A stretch of 64,000 nucleotides of DNA from Gaiellasilicea sp037720595 (GTDB lineage: Bacteria > Actinomycetota > Thermoleophilia > Gaiellales > Gaiellaceae): positions 1 to 64,000 of the forward strand of contig JBBJLW010000011.1 of assembly GCA_037720595.1 (NCBI GenBank), read 5' to 3'. The notes below the pieces were generated by a model. That model did no database searches, was not told where the DNA came from, and saw nothing but the letters and a program-made list of their open reading frames with translations. Both the position numbers and the translations under genes were made by a program. Below are positions 35,183-45,833 of the stretch, in pieces. Positions within the stretch are counted from its first letter, which is position 1. The number at the start of each line of letters is the position of its first letter.

Positions 35183-36073
35183 ATGAGTCGCACGCACAAG
35201 CTGATCAATCTGGCTGGGATCGTCCTGCCCTTTATCGGCCTTGTCGCCGCGATCGTGCTGCTCTGGGACCGGATGGTCGGCCCCACCGAGCTCGCGATCC
35301 TCGCCGTCGGCTACCTGCTGACCGGCGTCGGGATCACCGTCGGCTATCACCGCCTCTTCACGCATCGGTCGTTCGAGACCTACCGCCCGGTGCGCTACAC
35401 GTTTGCCGTGCTCGGCCAGATGGCTGTCGAGGGCGACGTGCTCGCCTGGGTCTCCGACCACCGCAAGCACCACCAGTTCTCCGACCAGGAGGGTGATCCC
35501 CACAGCCCGCACGCGGGGTTCGGCGGGGGCGTCGTCGAGGCGCTTCGCGGTCTCTGGCATGCCCATACGGGTTGGCTCTTCTCGGAGTCGGGCCGCGCCG
35601 ACCAGGCTCGTTACGCAAAGGACCTGATGCGCGACACCGGCCTGCGCGTGATCGCGAGGCTGTTCCTGCCGCTCGTCATCGTCTCCCTGCTCGTGCCGGC
35701 GCTCGTCGGCTGGGCGCTCATCGGCGGCTGGTACGGCTTTCTCGCCGGACTCTTCTGGGGCGGCGCCGTCCGGATCTTCCTGCTCCACCACGTCACCTTC
35801 TCGATCAACTCGATCTGTCACTTCTGGGGCCGTCGCCGCTTCGCCTCGCGCGACGAGTCGCGCAACGTCTGGTGGCTCTCGTGGCTCTCCTTCGGCGAGT
35901 CGTGGCACAACAACCACCACGCCTTCCCGACCTCGGCCTTCCACGGGCTGCGGAAGCTGGAGATCGATCCCGGCGGCTGGGTGATCTGGACGCTGGAGAA
36001 GCTCGGGCTCGCCTGGGGTGTCGTCCGGATCCCTGTCGAGAAGCAGACCGGAAAGCTGGCGACGGGGGGCTAG
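35183..36073 (+). CDS. Acyl-CoA/acyl-lipid delta-9-type desaturase
   Basis: A 296-residue membrane diiron enzyme that introduces a double bond into fatty acyl chains. All three histidine boxes are present: HRLFTH, HRKHH and HNNHH, with four predicted membrane helices arranged around them. ATG at 35183 is preferred to GTG 35165 because GAGGAG lies six bases upstream. It is a membrane-fluidity gene. The stop overlaps the convergent PAP2 gene by four bases. Confidence 0.92.
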   Translation: MSRTHKLINLAGIVLPFIGLVAAIVLLWDRMVGPTELAILAVGYLLTGVGITVGYHRLFTHRSFETYRPVRYTFAVLGQMAVEGDVLAWVSDHRKHHQFSDQEGDPHSPHAGFGGGVVEALRGLWHAHTGWLFSESGRADQARYAKDLMRDTGLRVIARLFLPLVIVSLLVPALVGWALIGGWYGFLAGLFWGGAVRIFLLHHVTFSINSICHFWGRRRFASRDESRNVWWLSWLSFGESWHNNHHAFPTSAFHGLRKLEIDPGGWVIWTLEKLGLAWGVVRIPVEKQTGKLATGG

Positions 36074-36876
36074 GCGGCGAGCCGCTCGAGCCGCTGGGAC
36101 GCTCGTGCCCGGTACTGGTGCACGACCGCCTCGCGGCGCGACGGGATCAGGACGCGGGCGGCGGCCCAGCCGGCCACGACGACCGCGCCGCCGGCGACGG
36201 CGTCGAGCAGGAAGTGGTTTCCCGTCGCGACGATGATGAAGAGCATCGCGGCGGGATAGAGGGCGCCGGCGAGCCGGATCGCGCGGCGGCGTGCGAGCCA
36301 GGCGACCGCGCCGCCGACGAGCAGGGCGTAGCCGAAGTGCAGGCTCGGGACGGCCGCAATCGGGTTGTAGAAGCTGCCGAGCACGTCGGAGCTCAAGTCG
36401 AGGTGCGCGCGCTCGCTGACCGTGTCGGCGAACCCCAGTCCGGCGAGGCGCGGCGGCGCGGCGGGGTAGAGGACGTAGCCGACGAGCGCGAGCGCGGTCG
36501 AGACGACCAGCGTCGTCCGCACGACGGCGAACCAGGCCCGGTGAGCGCGGTAGACCCAGACGAGAACGGCCGGCGTGAGCACGAGGTGGAGGGCCAGATA
36601 AGCGACGCCGAGCAAGGCCGCGAGGCCGGGCACGCTCAACGCCCAGTCCTGGACGCCGCGCTCGACGAAGATCTGGAAGCGCTGCTCGAGCTCGACGATC
36701 GCCGCCGTATTCCGGTGCGCAGCCTCGAAGTCGAGCTCGCCGAAACCGCGGATCAGCTGGTAGATGCCATAGAGGCCGAAGAGAGCGGCGACCTCCACCG
36801 CGCCACGGTGCGGCGATGCGAGCGCGTCCCGGAGAGGGGGAGCCGGGCGGCGCTTCAGATGGAGGTCGCGCTTCAT
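36070..36876 (-). CDS. PAP2-superfamily membrane phosphatase/transferase
   Basis: A 268-residue protein with about six membrane helices. The family motifs are visible as PSLHFGYALL (motif 2) and GNHFLLDAVAGG (motif 3 with catalytic His and Asp); motif 1 is degenerate. This arrangement resembles the inositol-phosphorylceramide-synthase-like/PAP2 subgroup acting on lipid phosphates. ATG at 36876 gives MKRDLHLKRRP; a longer start at 36993 is possible but poorly supported. Convergent with the desaturase. Confidence 0.85.
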   Translation of the reverse strand: MKRDLHLKRRPAPPLRDALASPHRGAVEVAALFGLYGIYQLIRGFGELDFEAAHRNTAAIVELEQRFQIFVERGVQDWALSVPGLAALLGVAYLALHLVLTPAVLVWVYRAHRAWFAVVRTTLVVSTALALVGYVLYPAAPPRLAGLGFADTVSERAHLDLSSDVLGSFYNPIAAVPSLHFGYALLVGGAVAWLARRRAIRLAGALYPAAMLFIIVATGNHFLLDAVAGGAVVVAGWAAARVLIPSRREAVVHQYRARASQRLERLAA

Positions 36877-37073
36877 GACGTGGACGCTATGCAGCGCGAG
36901 GCCACACGTCAGTACGGGTATCCCGACCTTTTTCGTGCGGTGGACGCGCTCCAACAACATGGTCGTTCGACTCCGGCGCGAAGCGGAACTCATCGCTCCC
37001 GCGCCGCTCTCACCTCCGCCTCATGTGGTCGCCGTAGCGTGGGTCCCGGCCCATCCAATCCACGGAGGTACGC

Positions 37074-37823
37074 ATGAGACTCATCGTCCCCTCAGTTCTG
37101 ACCGTGCTGGCTGTCCTGCTCTCCGGGGTGGCCGTAGCTGCGGGATCACGCCCCCAGGCCGTCGTCCCGCTGAAGGACGCCAAGCTCAACATCGAGCACA
37201 ATGCGACGGACAAGGACACCGGCTTCCAGGGGTTCATCGACAGCGAGGGTTGGCGGCGCCTCGAGGTGCGAGGCCCCGGTGGTCCGGTGCTGGAGATCGA
37301 GGCCCGAGACACGTTCGCCAAGCTCGGGCTGACCGAGCTGTTCTTCGAGTCCGTCGAGCCCGAGAACGCCGACGTGCCGATCGACGAGATGCTCGCGAAG
37401 CTCCCGGAAGGCAACTACACGATCGCCGGTCCGACGCAGGAGAACGGCAAGAGCTCGGGGAACACATCGGGCACCGCCTGGCTCACGCACGACATCCCGG
37501 CCGGCCCTACTCTTGTTTCCCCCGCAGAGGGCACCACCGTGCCGGCGCGTGGCGTCGTCGCCCGCTGGAAGCCCGTGTCCAAGACGATCACGGGTAAGCC
37601 GGTGCAGATCATCGCCTACCAGCTGATCGTCGAGAAGGACGTCGAGCCGCACCGGCACATGATCGGGAAGCTCGGCCTGAGCATGTACCTGCCGCCGTCG
37701 ATCACGAGCATCGCCGTACCGAACGGATTCCTCCAGCCTCGGACCGCCTACAAGTGGGAGGTGCTGGCGATCGAGCGCAGCGGCAACCAGACGCTCTCGT
37801 CCGGCGAGTTCCGGACGCGGTGA
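37074..37823 (+). CDS. Secreted protein with C-terminal FN3-like domain
   Basis: A 249-residue exported protein. Signal peptide LIVPSVLTVLAVLLSGVAVA is followed by a beta-rich region (LNIEHNATDKDTGFQGFID, LTELFFESVEP). From about residue 145 comes an immunoglobulin/fibronectin-III-like module (GPTLVSPAEGTTVP, AYQLIVEKD, LQPRTAYKWEVLAIERSGNQT). ATG at 37074 follows GGAGG by five bases. It is probably a cell-surface or extracellular binding protein; the ligand is unknown. It stands alone. Confidence 0.7.
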   Translation: MRLIVPSVLTVLAVLLSGVAVAAGSRPQAVVPLKDAKLNIEHNATDKDTGFQGFIDSEGWRRLEVRGPGGPVLEIEARDTFAKLGLTELFFESVEPENADVPIDEMLAKLPEGNYTIAGPTQENGKSSGNTSGTAWLTHDIPAGPTLVSPAEGTTVPARGVVARWKPVSKTITGKPVQIIAYQLIVEKDVEPHRHMIGKLGLSMYLPPSITSIAVPNGFLQPRTAYKWEVLAIERSGNQTLSSGEFRTR

Positions 37824-37889
37824 CGAGGTTCTGCGTCAGCCCGAGGCTGCGCTGTTCAACCGGGAGCGGCACCGGGCTGGACGAGCCCC

Positions 37890-38399
37890 ACGCTCGTCCA
37901 GGCCGACTCGACGGCCGGCCTCGAGCGAGCGCTCGCGGCGTACCCCGACGCGAAGCTCCAGACCGGTGAGGCGTTCATCGCGAGCTGGACGAAGTGGCTC
38001 ACCGACGTGATGAGCCTCTTCTACGTCCTGCTCGCGCTCTCGGTGATCGTCTCGCTCTTCGGGATGGTGAACACGCTCGTGCTTGCCGTCTTCGAGCGGA
38101 CGCGTGAGCTCGGGATGCTGCGCGCGGTCGGGATGACGCGTCGCCAAGTGCGACGGATGATCCGGCACGAGGCGGTCGTGACGTCGCTGATCGGCGCTGC
38201 GCTCGGGCTTCCGCTCGGCGTCGCGCTCGGCGCGCTCGTGACGCAGTCGCTCTCACAGTTCGGCGTCTCCTTCTCGCTGCCGGTCGTACCGCTTGTCGCG
38301 TTCGTCGGCGTCGCGATCTTCGCCGGAGTCGCGGCGGCGGTCTTGCCCGCGCGGCGAGCCGGGAGGTTGAACGTGCTCGAGGCGCTCCAGTACGAGTAG
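37890..38399 (+). pseudogene. MacB/FtsX-type ABC permease, C-terminal fragment
   Basis: Only the last 170 codons of a large (about 850-residue) MacB/FtsX-type permease remain: ERALAAYPDAKLQTGEAF, then MSLFYVLLALSVIVSLFGMVN, FERTRELGMLRAVGMTRRQVRR (conserved cytoplasmic loop) and two more helices ending RRAGRLNVLEALQYE. No start or upstream part exists in this frame before about 37890, where a short inverted repeat (37877-37901) marks the junction. A short product from ATG 38007 is conceivable but would lack the periplasmic domain. The usual partner ATPase is not nearby. Confidence 0.75.
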
Positions 38400-38413
38400 G
38401 AGCGCCCGCAAGT

Positions 38414-38449
38414 CTGCGAGGCGGGCGCGGGGGGACGCCCGCCTCGCAG
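38414..38449. terminator. Perfect 14-bp stem-loop between permease fragment and glycerol kinase
   Basis: CTGCGAGGCGGGCG (38414-38427) pairs perfectly with CGCCCGCCTCGCAG (38436-38449) around an eight-base G-rich loop. It lies 15 bp after the permease-fragment stop and 12 bp before the glycerol kinase ATG. It would end upstream transcription, but its closeness to the kinase start means it could also affect that gene's translation. Confidence 0.65.
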
Positions 38450-38461
38450 TACTCTCGTGCG

Positions 38462-39883
38462 ATGCTCCTCGCGATCGACCAGGGCACCACGGGGACGACG
38501 TGCCTCGTCGTCGACCAGGCGCTCGCGATCCGCGGGCGCGGCTATCGCGAGCTGACGCAGCACTTCCCGGCGCCGGGCCTCGTCGAGCACGACGCCGAGG
38601 AGATCTGGGAGACCGTGCTCGCCGCGGCGGAGGCGGCGCTTGCCGATGCGGGCGTCGGTCCCGGCGAGCTGCGCGCGCTCGGAATCGCGAGCCAGCGGGA
38701 GACCACCGTGCTCTGGGATCGCACCAGCGGCCGAGCGGTCGCCCCCGCGCTCGTCTGGCAGGACCGGCGGACTGCAGTTCGCTGCGCCGAGTTGCCGGTC
38801 GACCTGATCCGAGAGCGTACGGGGCTCGTCCCCGACCCGTACTTCTCGGCGACCAAGCTCGAATGGCTACTCGAGCACACTGGCACCGCGGGCGACCTCG
38901 CGTTCGGCACGGTTGACTCATGGCTTGCGTGGAAGCTGACCGGCGAGCACGTGACCGACGTCTCGAACGCTTCGCGGACGATGCTGCTGAGCCTCGACTC
39001 GCTCACGTGGGACGACGAGCTGCTGGCGCTCTTCTCGGTGTCGCGCTCGCTCCTGCCCGCGGTCGTCTCCTCGAGCGGCGAGCTCGGGGAGGCGACACTG
39101 CTCGGCGCCACGATGCCGCTGAGCGGGCTCGCCGGCGATCAGCAGGCCGCGCTCTTCGGCCAGGCCTGCCTCGTCCCCGGCCGGGCAAAGGTCACCTACG
39201 GAACCGGCGCTTTCGTGCTTGCGAATGCGGGCACCGAGCGCCCCTGTCCGGCGCCAGGAGTGCTCGCGACGGTCGCGTGGCGGCTCGGCGACGAACCCAC
39301 GGTGTACGCACTCGAAGGATCCGTCTTCGTGGCCGGCGCGGCGATCCAGTGGCTGCGCGACGGACTGGGGCTGATCGAAGACGCGGCGGAGACTGAGGCA
39401 CTCGCCCGCTCGGTCGCCGGAACAGATGGCGTCTACTTCGTCCCCGCGCTGACCGGGCTCGGCTCGCCGCATTGGCGGGCCGATGCGCGCGGCCTGATCT
39501 CCGGCCTCACGCGCGGCACCCGTCGCGTGCACCTCGTCCGGGCCGCGCTCGAGGCGATCGCCTTCCAGACGCGCGACGTACTGGCCGCGATGGAGCTCGA
39601 CCTCGAGTTGCTCCGCGCCGACGGCGGCGGAGCCGCGAACGCGTTCCTGCTTCAGTTTCAGGCCGACGTGGCGCGGCTACCGGTCGAGGTTCCGACCGAG
39701 CGTGAGGCGACGGCACTCGGAGCCGCCGCGCTGGCCGGTCTCGGCGCGGGCGTCTGGTCCGATCCGTTCGAGCTCGAGCGGGCCTGGCGCTGCGCCGCCC
39801 GCTACGAGCCCGCGCTGGACGCGACCGAGGCGGAACGGCTCGTCGCAGGCTGGCACGACGCCGTCCGGCGAACGCTCGGATGA
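38462..39883 (+). CDS. glpK: Glycerol kinase (FGGY family)
   Basis: A 473-residue cytosolic kinase making glycerol-3-phosphate. N-terminal phosphate-binding motif AIDQGTTGTTCLVVD, substrate residues in ASQRETTVLWDR and WQDRRT, FGTVDSWLAWKLTGE, and the FGGY signature regions GLAGDQQAALFGQ and LRADGGGAANAFLLQFQAD are present. This pattern favours glycerol over other FGGY sugars, although the protein is slightly short. The stop overlaps the next gene start (ATGA). No glycerol facilitator or dehydrogenase is adjacent. Confidence 0.88.
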   Translation: MLLAIDQGTTGTTCLVVDQALAIRGRGYRELTQHFPAPGLVEHDAEEIWETVLAAAEAALADAGVGPGELRALGIASQRETTVLWDRTSGRAVAPALVWQDRRTAVRCAELPVDLIRERTGLVPDPYFSATKLEWLLEHTGTAGDLAFGTVDSWLAWKLTGEHVTDVSNASRTMLLSLDSLTWDDELLALFSVSRSLLPAVVSSSGELGEATLLGATMPLSGLAGDQQAALFGQACLVPGRAKVTYGTGAFVLANAGTERPCPAPGVLATVAWRLGDEPTVYALEGSVFVAGAAIQWLRDGLGLIEDAAETEALARSVAGTDGVYFVPALTGLGSPHWRADARGLISGLTRGTRRVHLVRAALEAIAFQTRDVLAAMELDLELLRADGGGAANAFLLQFQADVARLPVEVPTEREATALGAAALAGLGAGVWSDPFELERAWRCAARYEPALDATEAERLVAGWHDAVRRTLG

Positions 39884-40518
39884 GCGGCTACTCCGCCCGC
39901 TGGCGCGAGGTCTTCGGCGCGGTCGACCCGTCGCGCACCAGAGCGGACGTCGATTTCCTCCGACAAATTCTGCCGCTGCCCGACTTCGTGCGAGTGCTCG
40001 ACGTTCCCTGCGGTGATGGTCGCCACCTACGTGCACTCGCCGCGCTCGGCTATCGCGTCACCGGAGTCGACAACGACCCCGCGGTGGCGCCGCCCGTCCT
40101 CGGCGACCTCCGCGAGCTCGATTGGCTTCCTGACGACTTCGACGCCGCGATCAACATGTGGCAGAGCTTCGGTTACTTCGAAGCGACGGAGAACGAGCGG
40201 GTGCTCGCAGCGCTCGCACGGCGGCTGCGGCGCGGCGGCAGACTCGTCTTCGACCTCCAGAACCGCGCCTTCTTCGAGCCTCGCGGCCCAGCCGAGCGGG
40301 AGCTACGGCCGGGCGTCGTCGAGCGTTCGACGATCGTTGGCGGCCGTCGGCGCTGCGAGATCGACTACGGCGACGGCGAGATCGACGTTTACGAGTGGCA
40401 GCTCTACACGCCGCTGGAGCTCGAGGAGCTCGGTGCGGCGCACGGGCTCGCACCGGTCTTCCGAGTCGCCTCGGATGATGATCCCGGCATGCGTCTCGTC
40501 CTCCAGCGTGACCGGTAG
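39880..40518 (+). CDS. Class I SAM-dependent methyltransferase
   Basis: A 212-residue methyltransferase with SAM-binding motif VLDVPCGDGRHLRALAALG, acidic motif II VTGVDND, INMWQSFGYF and RRGGRLVFDLQNRAFF. ATG at 39880 overlaps the glycerol kinase stop (ATGA), so the two are coupled, a link without an obvious metabolic reason. The small-molecule substrate is unknown. Confidence 0.88.
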   Translation: MSGYSARWREVFGAVDPSRTRADVDFLRQILPLPDFVRVLDVPCGDGRHLRALAALGYRVTGVDNDPAVAPPVLGDLRELDWLPDDFDAAINMWQSFGYFEATENERVLAALARRLRRGGRLVFDLQNRAFFEPRGPAERELRPGVVERSTIVGGRRRCEIDYGDGEIDVYEWQLYTPLELEELGAAHGLAPVFRVASDDDPGMRLVLQRDR

Positions 40519-40643
40519 TCCTCCGCGCGGCGGAGGAAGAGATCGGCGCGGCGGGCTAGTGCGAATCGTTATCCCGGCGGACGAAACGGGCGCTCCGACG
40601 CGCGAGAGTTCGAGTCAGTTATCGACGACCGGAAAGGAACGAG

Positions 40644-41213
40644 ATGATCCACAAGGGAGATGTGATCGAGAATCCGATGACCGGCGAGCGCCTCCGGTTC
40701 CTCGAGACCTCGAGCGAGACGAACGGCGAGTCCGTCCTCGTGGAGTGCACGGTGCAGCCGAATGGATTCGTGGCGGCCGCCCACCTGCACCCGAAGCAGA
40801 CGGAGCGCTTCGAGATCGAGTCGGGCGTCGTCGCCTTCAAGCTGGACGGCAAGGAGCTCGTCGCCCACCGGGGTGACACCGTGATCGTCCCGGCCGGAAT
40901 CTCGCACAAGTTCTGGAACGCCGGCGAGACCGAGTCGACCTTCGTCTGCGAGGTCAAGCCCGCGCTCCAGTTCGAGCGCCTGCTCGAGACGATGTTCGGT
41001 CTCGCGGCCGACGGCAAGACGAACCGGAAGGGCATGCCCAATCCGCTGCGGCGCGCCGTGATCGCGAACGCTCACTTCGACGACGTGCGGCTGCCCTTCC
41101 CGCCCGCCTGGGTGCAGAAGACCGGCCTCGCGCTGGGCGCCCCGCTCGGGCGTCTGCTGGGCTACGAAGCGCAGTACGAGAGCGGCGCCGAAGAGGTCGC
41201 GCTCGCGATCTAA
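40644..41213 (+). CDS. Cupin-domain protein
   Basis: A 189-residue protein with one cupin barrel: PNGFVAAAHLHPKQTERFEIESG supplies His/His/Glu of the first metal motif and HRGDTVIVPAGISHKFWNAG the second His. The C-terminal 80 residues are helical (LRRAVIANAHFDDVRLPFPP). AAGGAACGAG precedes the ATG. It could be a small-molecule oxygenase, isomerase or sensor; the substrate is unknown. Downstream it faces the HxlR gene across the hairpin repeats. Confidence 0.8.
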   Translation: MIHKGDVIENPMTGERLRFLETSSETNGESVLVECTVQPNGFVAAAHLHPKQTERFEIESGVVAFKLDGKELVAHRGDTVIVPAGISHKFWNAGETESTFVCEVKPALQFERLLETMFGLAADGKTNRKGMPNPLRRAVIANAHFDDVRLPFPPAWVQKTGLALGAPLGRLLGYEAQYESGAEEVALAI

Positions 41214-41222
41214 CCGTACCGA

Positions 41223-41364
41223 CGGGACGTGTCCGGGCTTTGACCCCGGTCACGTCCCATCCGGACATGCCGCTGCGAGCCATGTCTGGTGCCAGCCCCT
41301 GGACACGTCCGAACGAGACGTGCCCCCGCGAGCCGCGTCCGGTGCCAGCCCCTGGACACGTCCG
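41223..41364. repeat. Three hairpin repeats of the GGACGTGTCC family, between convergent genes
   Basis: Units at 41223-41257, 41281-41310 and 41334-41364 have arms related to GGACGTGTCC/GGACACGTCC and cores GGGCTTTGACCCC or GTGCCAGCCCCT. The first is close to the reverse complement of 22015-22047; the last two match each other (TGCCAGCCCCTGGACACGTC in common) and the unit at 22054-22084 inverted. They fill the gap between the cupin and the convergent HxlR gene. Confidence 0.75.
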
Positions 41365-41397
41365 GAACGGCCCGCGTCGGCAACGGATGGTGCGGGC

Positions 41398-41701
41398 TTA
41401 GCGCGGAGCGGCGAAGGAAACGACGGCGTCGACGACGAGCGTCAGCCGGCGGCCCTCGTCCGTGAGCCGGTACTCGACCCGCGGGGGCCGGGCGTCGATC
41501 ACTTCGCGAACGAGGACGCCTGCCGCCTCGAGCTCCACGAGTCGCTGCGCGAGGGTCCGCGGCGGGATCTCCCCCACCGCCTGCTTGAGCTCGTTGAAGC
41601 GGAGCGCCCCTTCGGCCGAGGCCCACAGGATCGAGATCGTCCAACGCCGCTCGAGGAGGCTCGCCGCTCGGCGAACCTCCTCGGGCACCGGCGAGCAGCG
41701 C

Positions 41702-41712
<11 letters not shown>
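41398..41712 (-). CDS. HxlR-family transcriptional regulator
   Basis: A 104-residue winged-helix regulator. The family signature is CRRCSPVPEEVRRAASLLERRW (N-terminal Cys residues, then the W-x-x-x-I helix), WASAEGALRFNELKQAVGEIPPRTLAQRL and the wing RPPRVEYRLTDEG. N-terminal Cys residues in some family members sense electrophiles or redox state. Its start overlaps the Lon stop region by 11 bp, so it is likely co-transcribed with Lon. Confidence 0.9.
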
Positions 41713-43987
<2,275 letters not shown>

Positions 43988-44008
43988 GGGCAACACTCTC
44001 CTTCTGGG

Positions 44009-44024
44009 ACTGGCCTTTGCCAGT
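44009..44024. promoter_or_regulatory. Inverted repeat in the lon / XRE-cupin divergent promoter region
   Basis: ACTGGC-CTTT-GCCAGT is a perfect 6-bp inverted repeat 12-20 bp upstream of the lon ribosome site, next to an AT-rich patch (TACTAACTACAAAAA) that could hold a -10 region. It does not match the HspR site (CTTGAGT-N7-ACTCAAG), so the regulator is unknown. The XRE-cupin protein encoded divergently is one candidate. Confidence 0.4.
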
Positions 44025-44108
44025 ACTAACTACAAAAAGGGTAGCGGTATTCGACCCCGGCCCGGCGGCCGACCCGGAAACGGCGCTAAACCCGCGTATG
44101 ATCGGCCC

Positions 44109-44687
44109 GTGCCCAGAGCGACGCCACTGGCCGCGAGAAACGACACCCCCAGGGTCGGCGCACGCGTCCGCTCGCTCCGACGCGAGCGTGGGCTGACGAT
44201 CGAGCAACTGGCCGCAGCGACCGGGCTGACGAAAGGTTTCATCAGCCAGCTCGAGCGCGACCGGACCGCGCCGTCTCTGTCCTCGATCGCCCGCATCTGC
44301 GACGCGCTCGGCGTCCGGCTGAGCACGATTTTCGAGCGCGAGCCCGCGCCGGCACTCGTCCGTAGGAACGAGCGCCCCACGCTCGAGACCTCCTTCTCGA
44401 CCCAGAACCACCTGCTCTCGTCCCGCGACGAGGCCCGATTCCAGGCGATCGAGTCCGAGGTCGCCCCCGGTGAGGGCGCCGGCGACGAGCTCACGTCGCT
44501 GCCCGGCGAGATGGAATTCGTCTACGTCCTCGAGGGCTCGCTCGAGCTCCGCGTCGGTGACGAGGTGCACGTGCTCGAGCAGGGCGACGCGCTCACCTAC
44601 CAGCTCGCGAAGGCGCACACCTGGCGCAACGCCTCCGACACGGAGACGCTCCGCGTCCTCTGGGTTGCCGTCCCGAATCCGTACTAG
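44109..44687 (+). CDS. XRE-family regulator with cupin sensor domain
   Basis: A 192-residue regulator: helix-turn-helix at residues 17-72 (VRSLRRERGLTIEQLAAATGLTKGFISQLER) and a C-terminal cupin (EMEFVYVLEGSLELRVGDEVHVLEQGDALTYQ) that would bind a small ligand. This architecture occurs in regulators of amine, sugar and redox metabolism. GTG at 44109 is in frame. It is divergent from lon and may control itself through the nearby inverted repeat. Its stop overlaps the convergent beta-lactamase-like gene by 4 bp. Confidence 0.9.
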   Translation: MPRATPLAARNDTPRVGARVRSLRRERGLTIEQLAAATGLTKGFISQLERDRTAPSLSSIARICDALGVRLSTIFEREPAPALVRRNERPTLETSFSTQNHLLSSRDEARFQAIESEVAPGEGAGDELTSLPGEMEFVYVLEGSLELRVGDEVHVLEQGDALTYQLAKAHTWRNASDTETLRVLWVAVPNPY

Positions 44688-45799
44688 CGGAACCGCTTGA
44701 ACGACTCGAGCGCGACCCGTCCCGCGAGGATATCCGCGGAGGAGCCGACGCCGTTCGAGTTCCACGTCATGACCGCCGCGACGAACGCTCCGCCGCGCCA
44801 GTAGACGATTCCGTTGTCGTGTCGGGCGGTCGGCAGCCAGCCAGCCTTGTGGAGCACGGAGAACCAGGCATTCGGAGCCTTGTAGCGATCGAGCTTCGTG
44901 CCCCGGTCGCCGACGTACTCGAGCAGCCAGAGGAGATGGCGTGCTTCCGACGGCGTGACCCCGAGTGCGGGCAGTGGCCCCTTCCCCGCCGAGCCGAGGT
45001 AGATCGCCCTCGCCAGCCGCGCGAGATCCCAGGCGGTGGTGAACTTGCCGACGCCGAAGGCGGGCTGGCTCTCGACGCGATTCGGGATCGGCGCCGCCGT
45101 CCGCTGCGTCGTCCGCTCGTAGCCGCCGTACATCTTCGAGTCGTTCAGTCCGAGTGCGCGCATCGTCTCGTTCACCCGCGTCGACCCGGCTCCGGTCGAG
45201 CCGCCGAGCCAGACCTCGAGCGCGTTCGCAGCGTCGTTGTCGGAGTCCACGAGCATCGAGCGCAGCAGCTCGCCGACACGAGACCCGTAGGCGGGCTTGC
45301 CGTCTTGAGCGCGCAGAACGGCGACGGCGATCGCGAGCTTGAGCGTCGAAGCCGCCGGAAACCGCGCGGCCGCATTCCAGGCGGCGCCGCGGCCAGTCCC
45401 GAGGTCTTGGACGTAGACACCGCTCGTCCCCTGGAAGCCGCGGGCAAGGCCGACCACCGTGCGCGAAAGCGCAGCGTCGAGCTGCGGCGCGACTGCGCGG
45501 GGAGCGGCACCCTGAGGCAGGCCGATGACAGGTCCCACGCTGCTGGATGAGCGCCGGCCGGCGCCGTCGACCGCAGTCACGCGCAGGGACACGACGGTTG
45601 CGGGCACGTCGACCCGGAGCGAGAACCGCGTGCCGCGAAGCGGCCGATCAGCCACGACCCGGTCGGCGACGCGCACGATCACGCGGCGCGTGCCCGCCGG
45701 GGCCGTGCCCGCGACGAGCCCGAAGGAGACCTCGTATGCGGCGGGCGCGGTGATCACAGGAGGCGGCAGGGGCGGCGCGTCGATCACGCTCCTATTCAA
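44684..45799 (-). CDS. Serine beta-lactamase/PBP-like hydrolase with N-terminal beta domain
   Basis: A 371-residue protein of the beta-lactamase2 (class A-like) superfamily. Residues 1-95 look like an Ig-like beta domain. The catalytic part has the Ser-x-x-Lys motif in PAASTLKLA, the SDN motif in VDSDNDAANALE and HKAGW in the place of the KTG box. The omega-loop Glu of true class A enzymes is not evident, so resistance activity should not be assumed; a peptidoglycan-related or esterase role is as likely. No signal peptide is clear at this start. The gene is divergent from dinB, 34 bp away. Confidence 0.75.
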   Translation of the reverse strand: MNRSVIDAPPLPPPVITAPAAYEVSFGLVAGTAPAGTRRVIVRVADRVVADRPLRGTRFSLRVDVPATVVSLRVTAVDGAGRRSSSSVGPVIGLPQGAAPRAVAPQLDAALSRTVVGLARGFQGTSGVYVQDLGTGRGAAWNAAARFPAASTLKLAIAVAVLRAQDGKPAYGSRVGELLRSMLVDSDNDAANALEVWLGGSTGAGSTRVNETMRALGLNDSKMYGGYERTTQRTAAPIPNRVESQPAFGVGKFTTAWDLARLARAIYLGSAGKGPLPALGVTPSEARHLLWLLEYVGDRGTKLDRYKAPNAWFSVLHKAGWLPTARHDNGIVYWRGGAFVAAVMTWNSNGVGSSADILAGRVALESFKRFR

Positions 45800-45833
45800 G
45801 CGCGGTCGGACGCGAGGCGTAGCCTTCGAGAGG

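Noticed and set aside
35165..35183. GTG 35165 as desaturase start
   Set aside because: ATG 35183 has a GAGGAG ribosome site at good spacing; the extra six residues are not needed.
44684..45799. Antibiotic-resistance beta-lactamase
   Set aside because: KTG box and deacylating Glu are not convincing; only the broad superfamily is supported.
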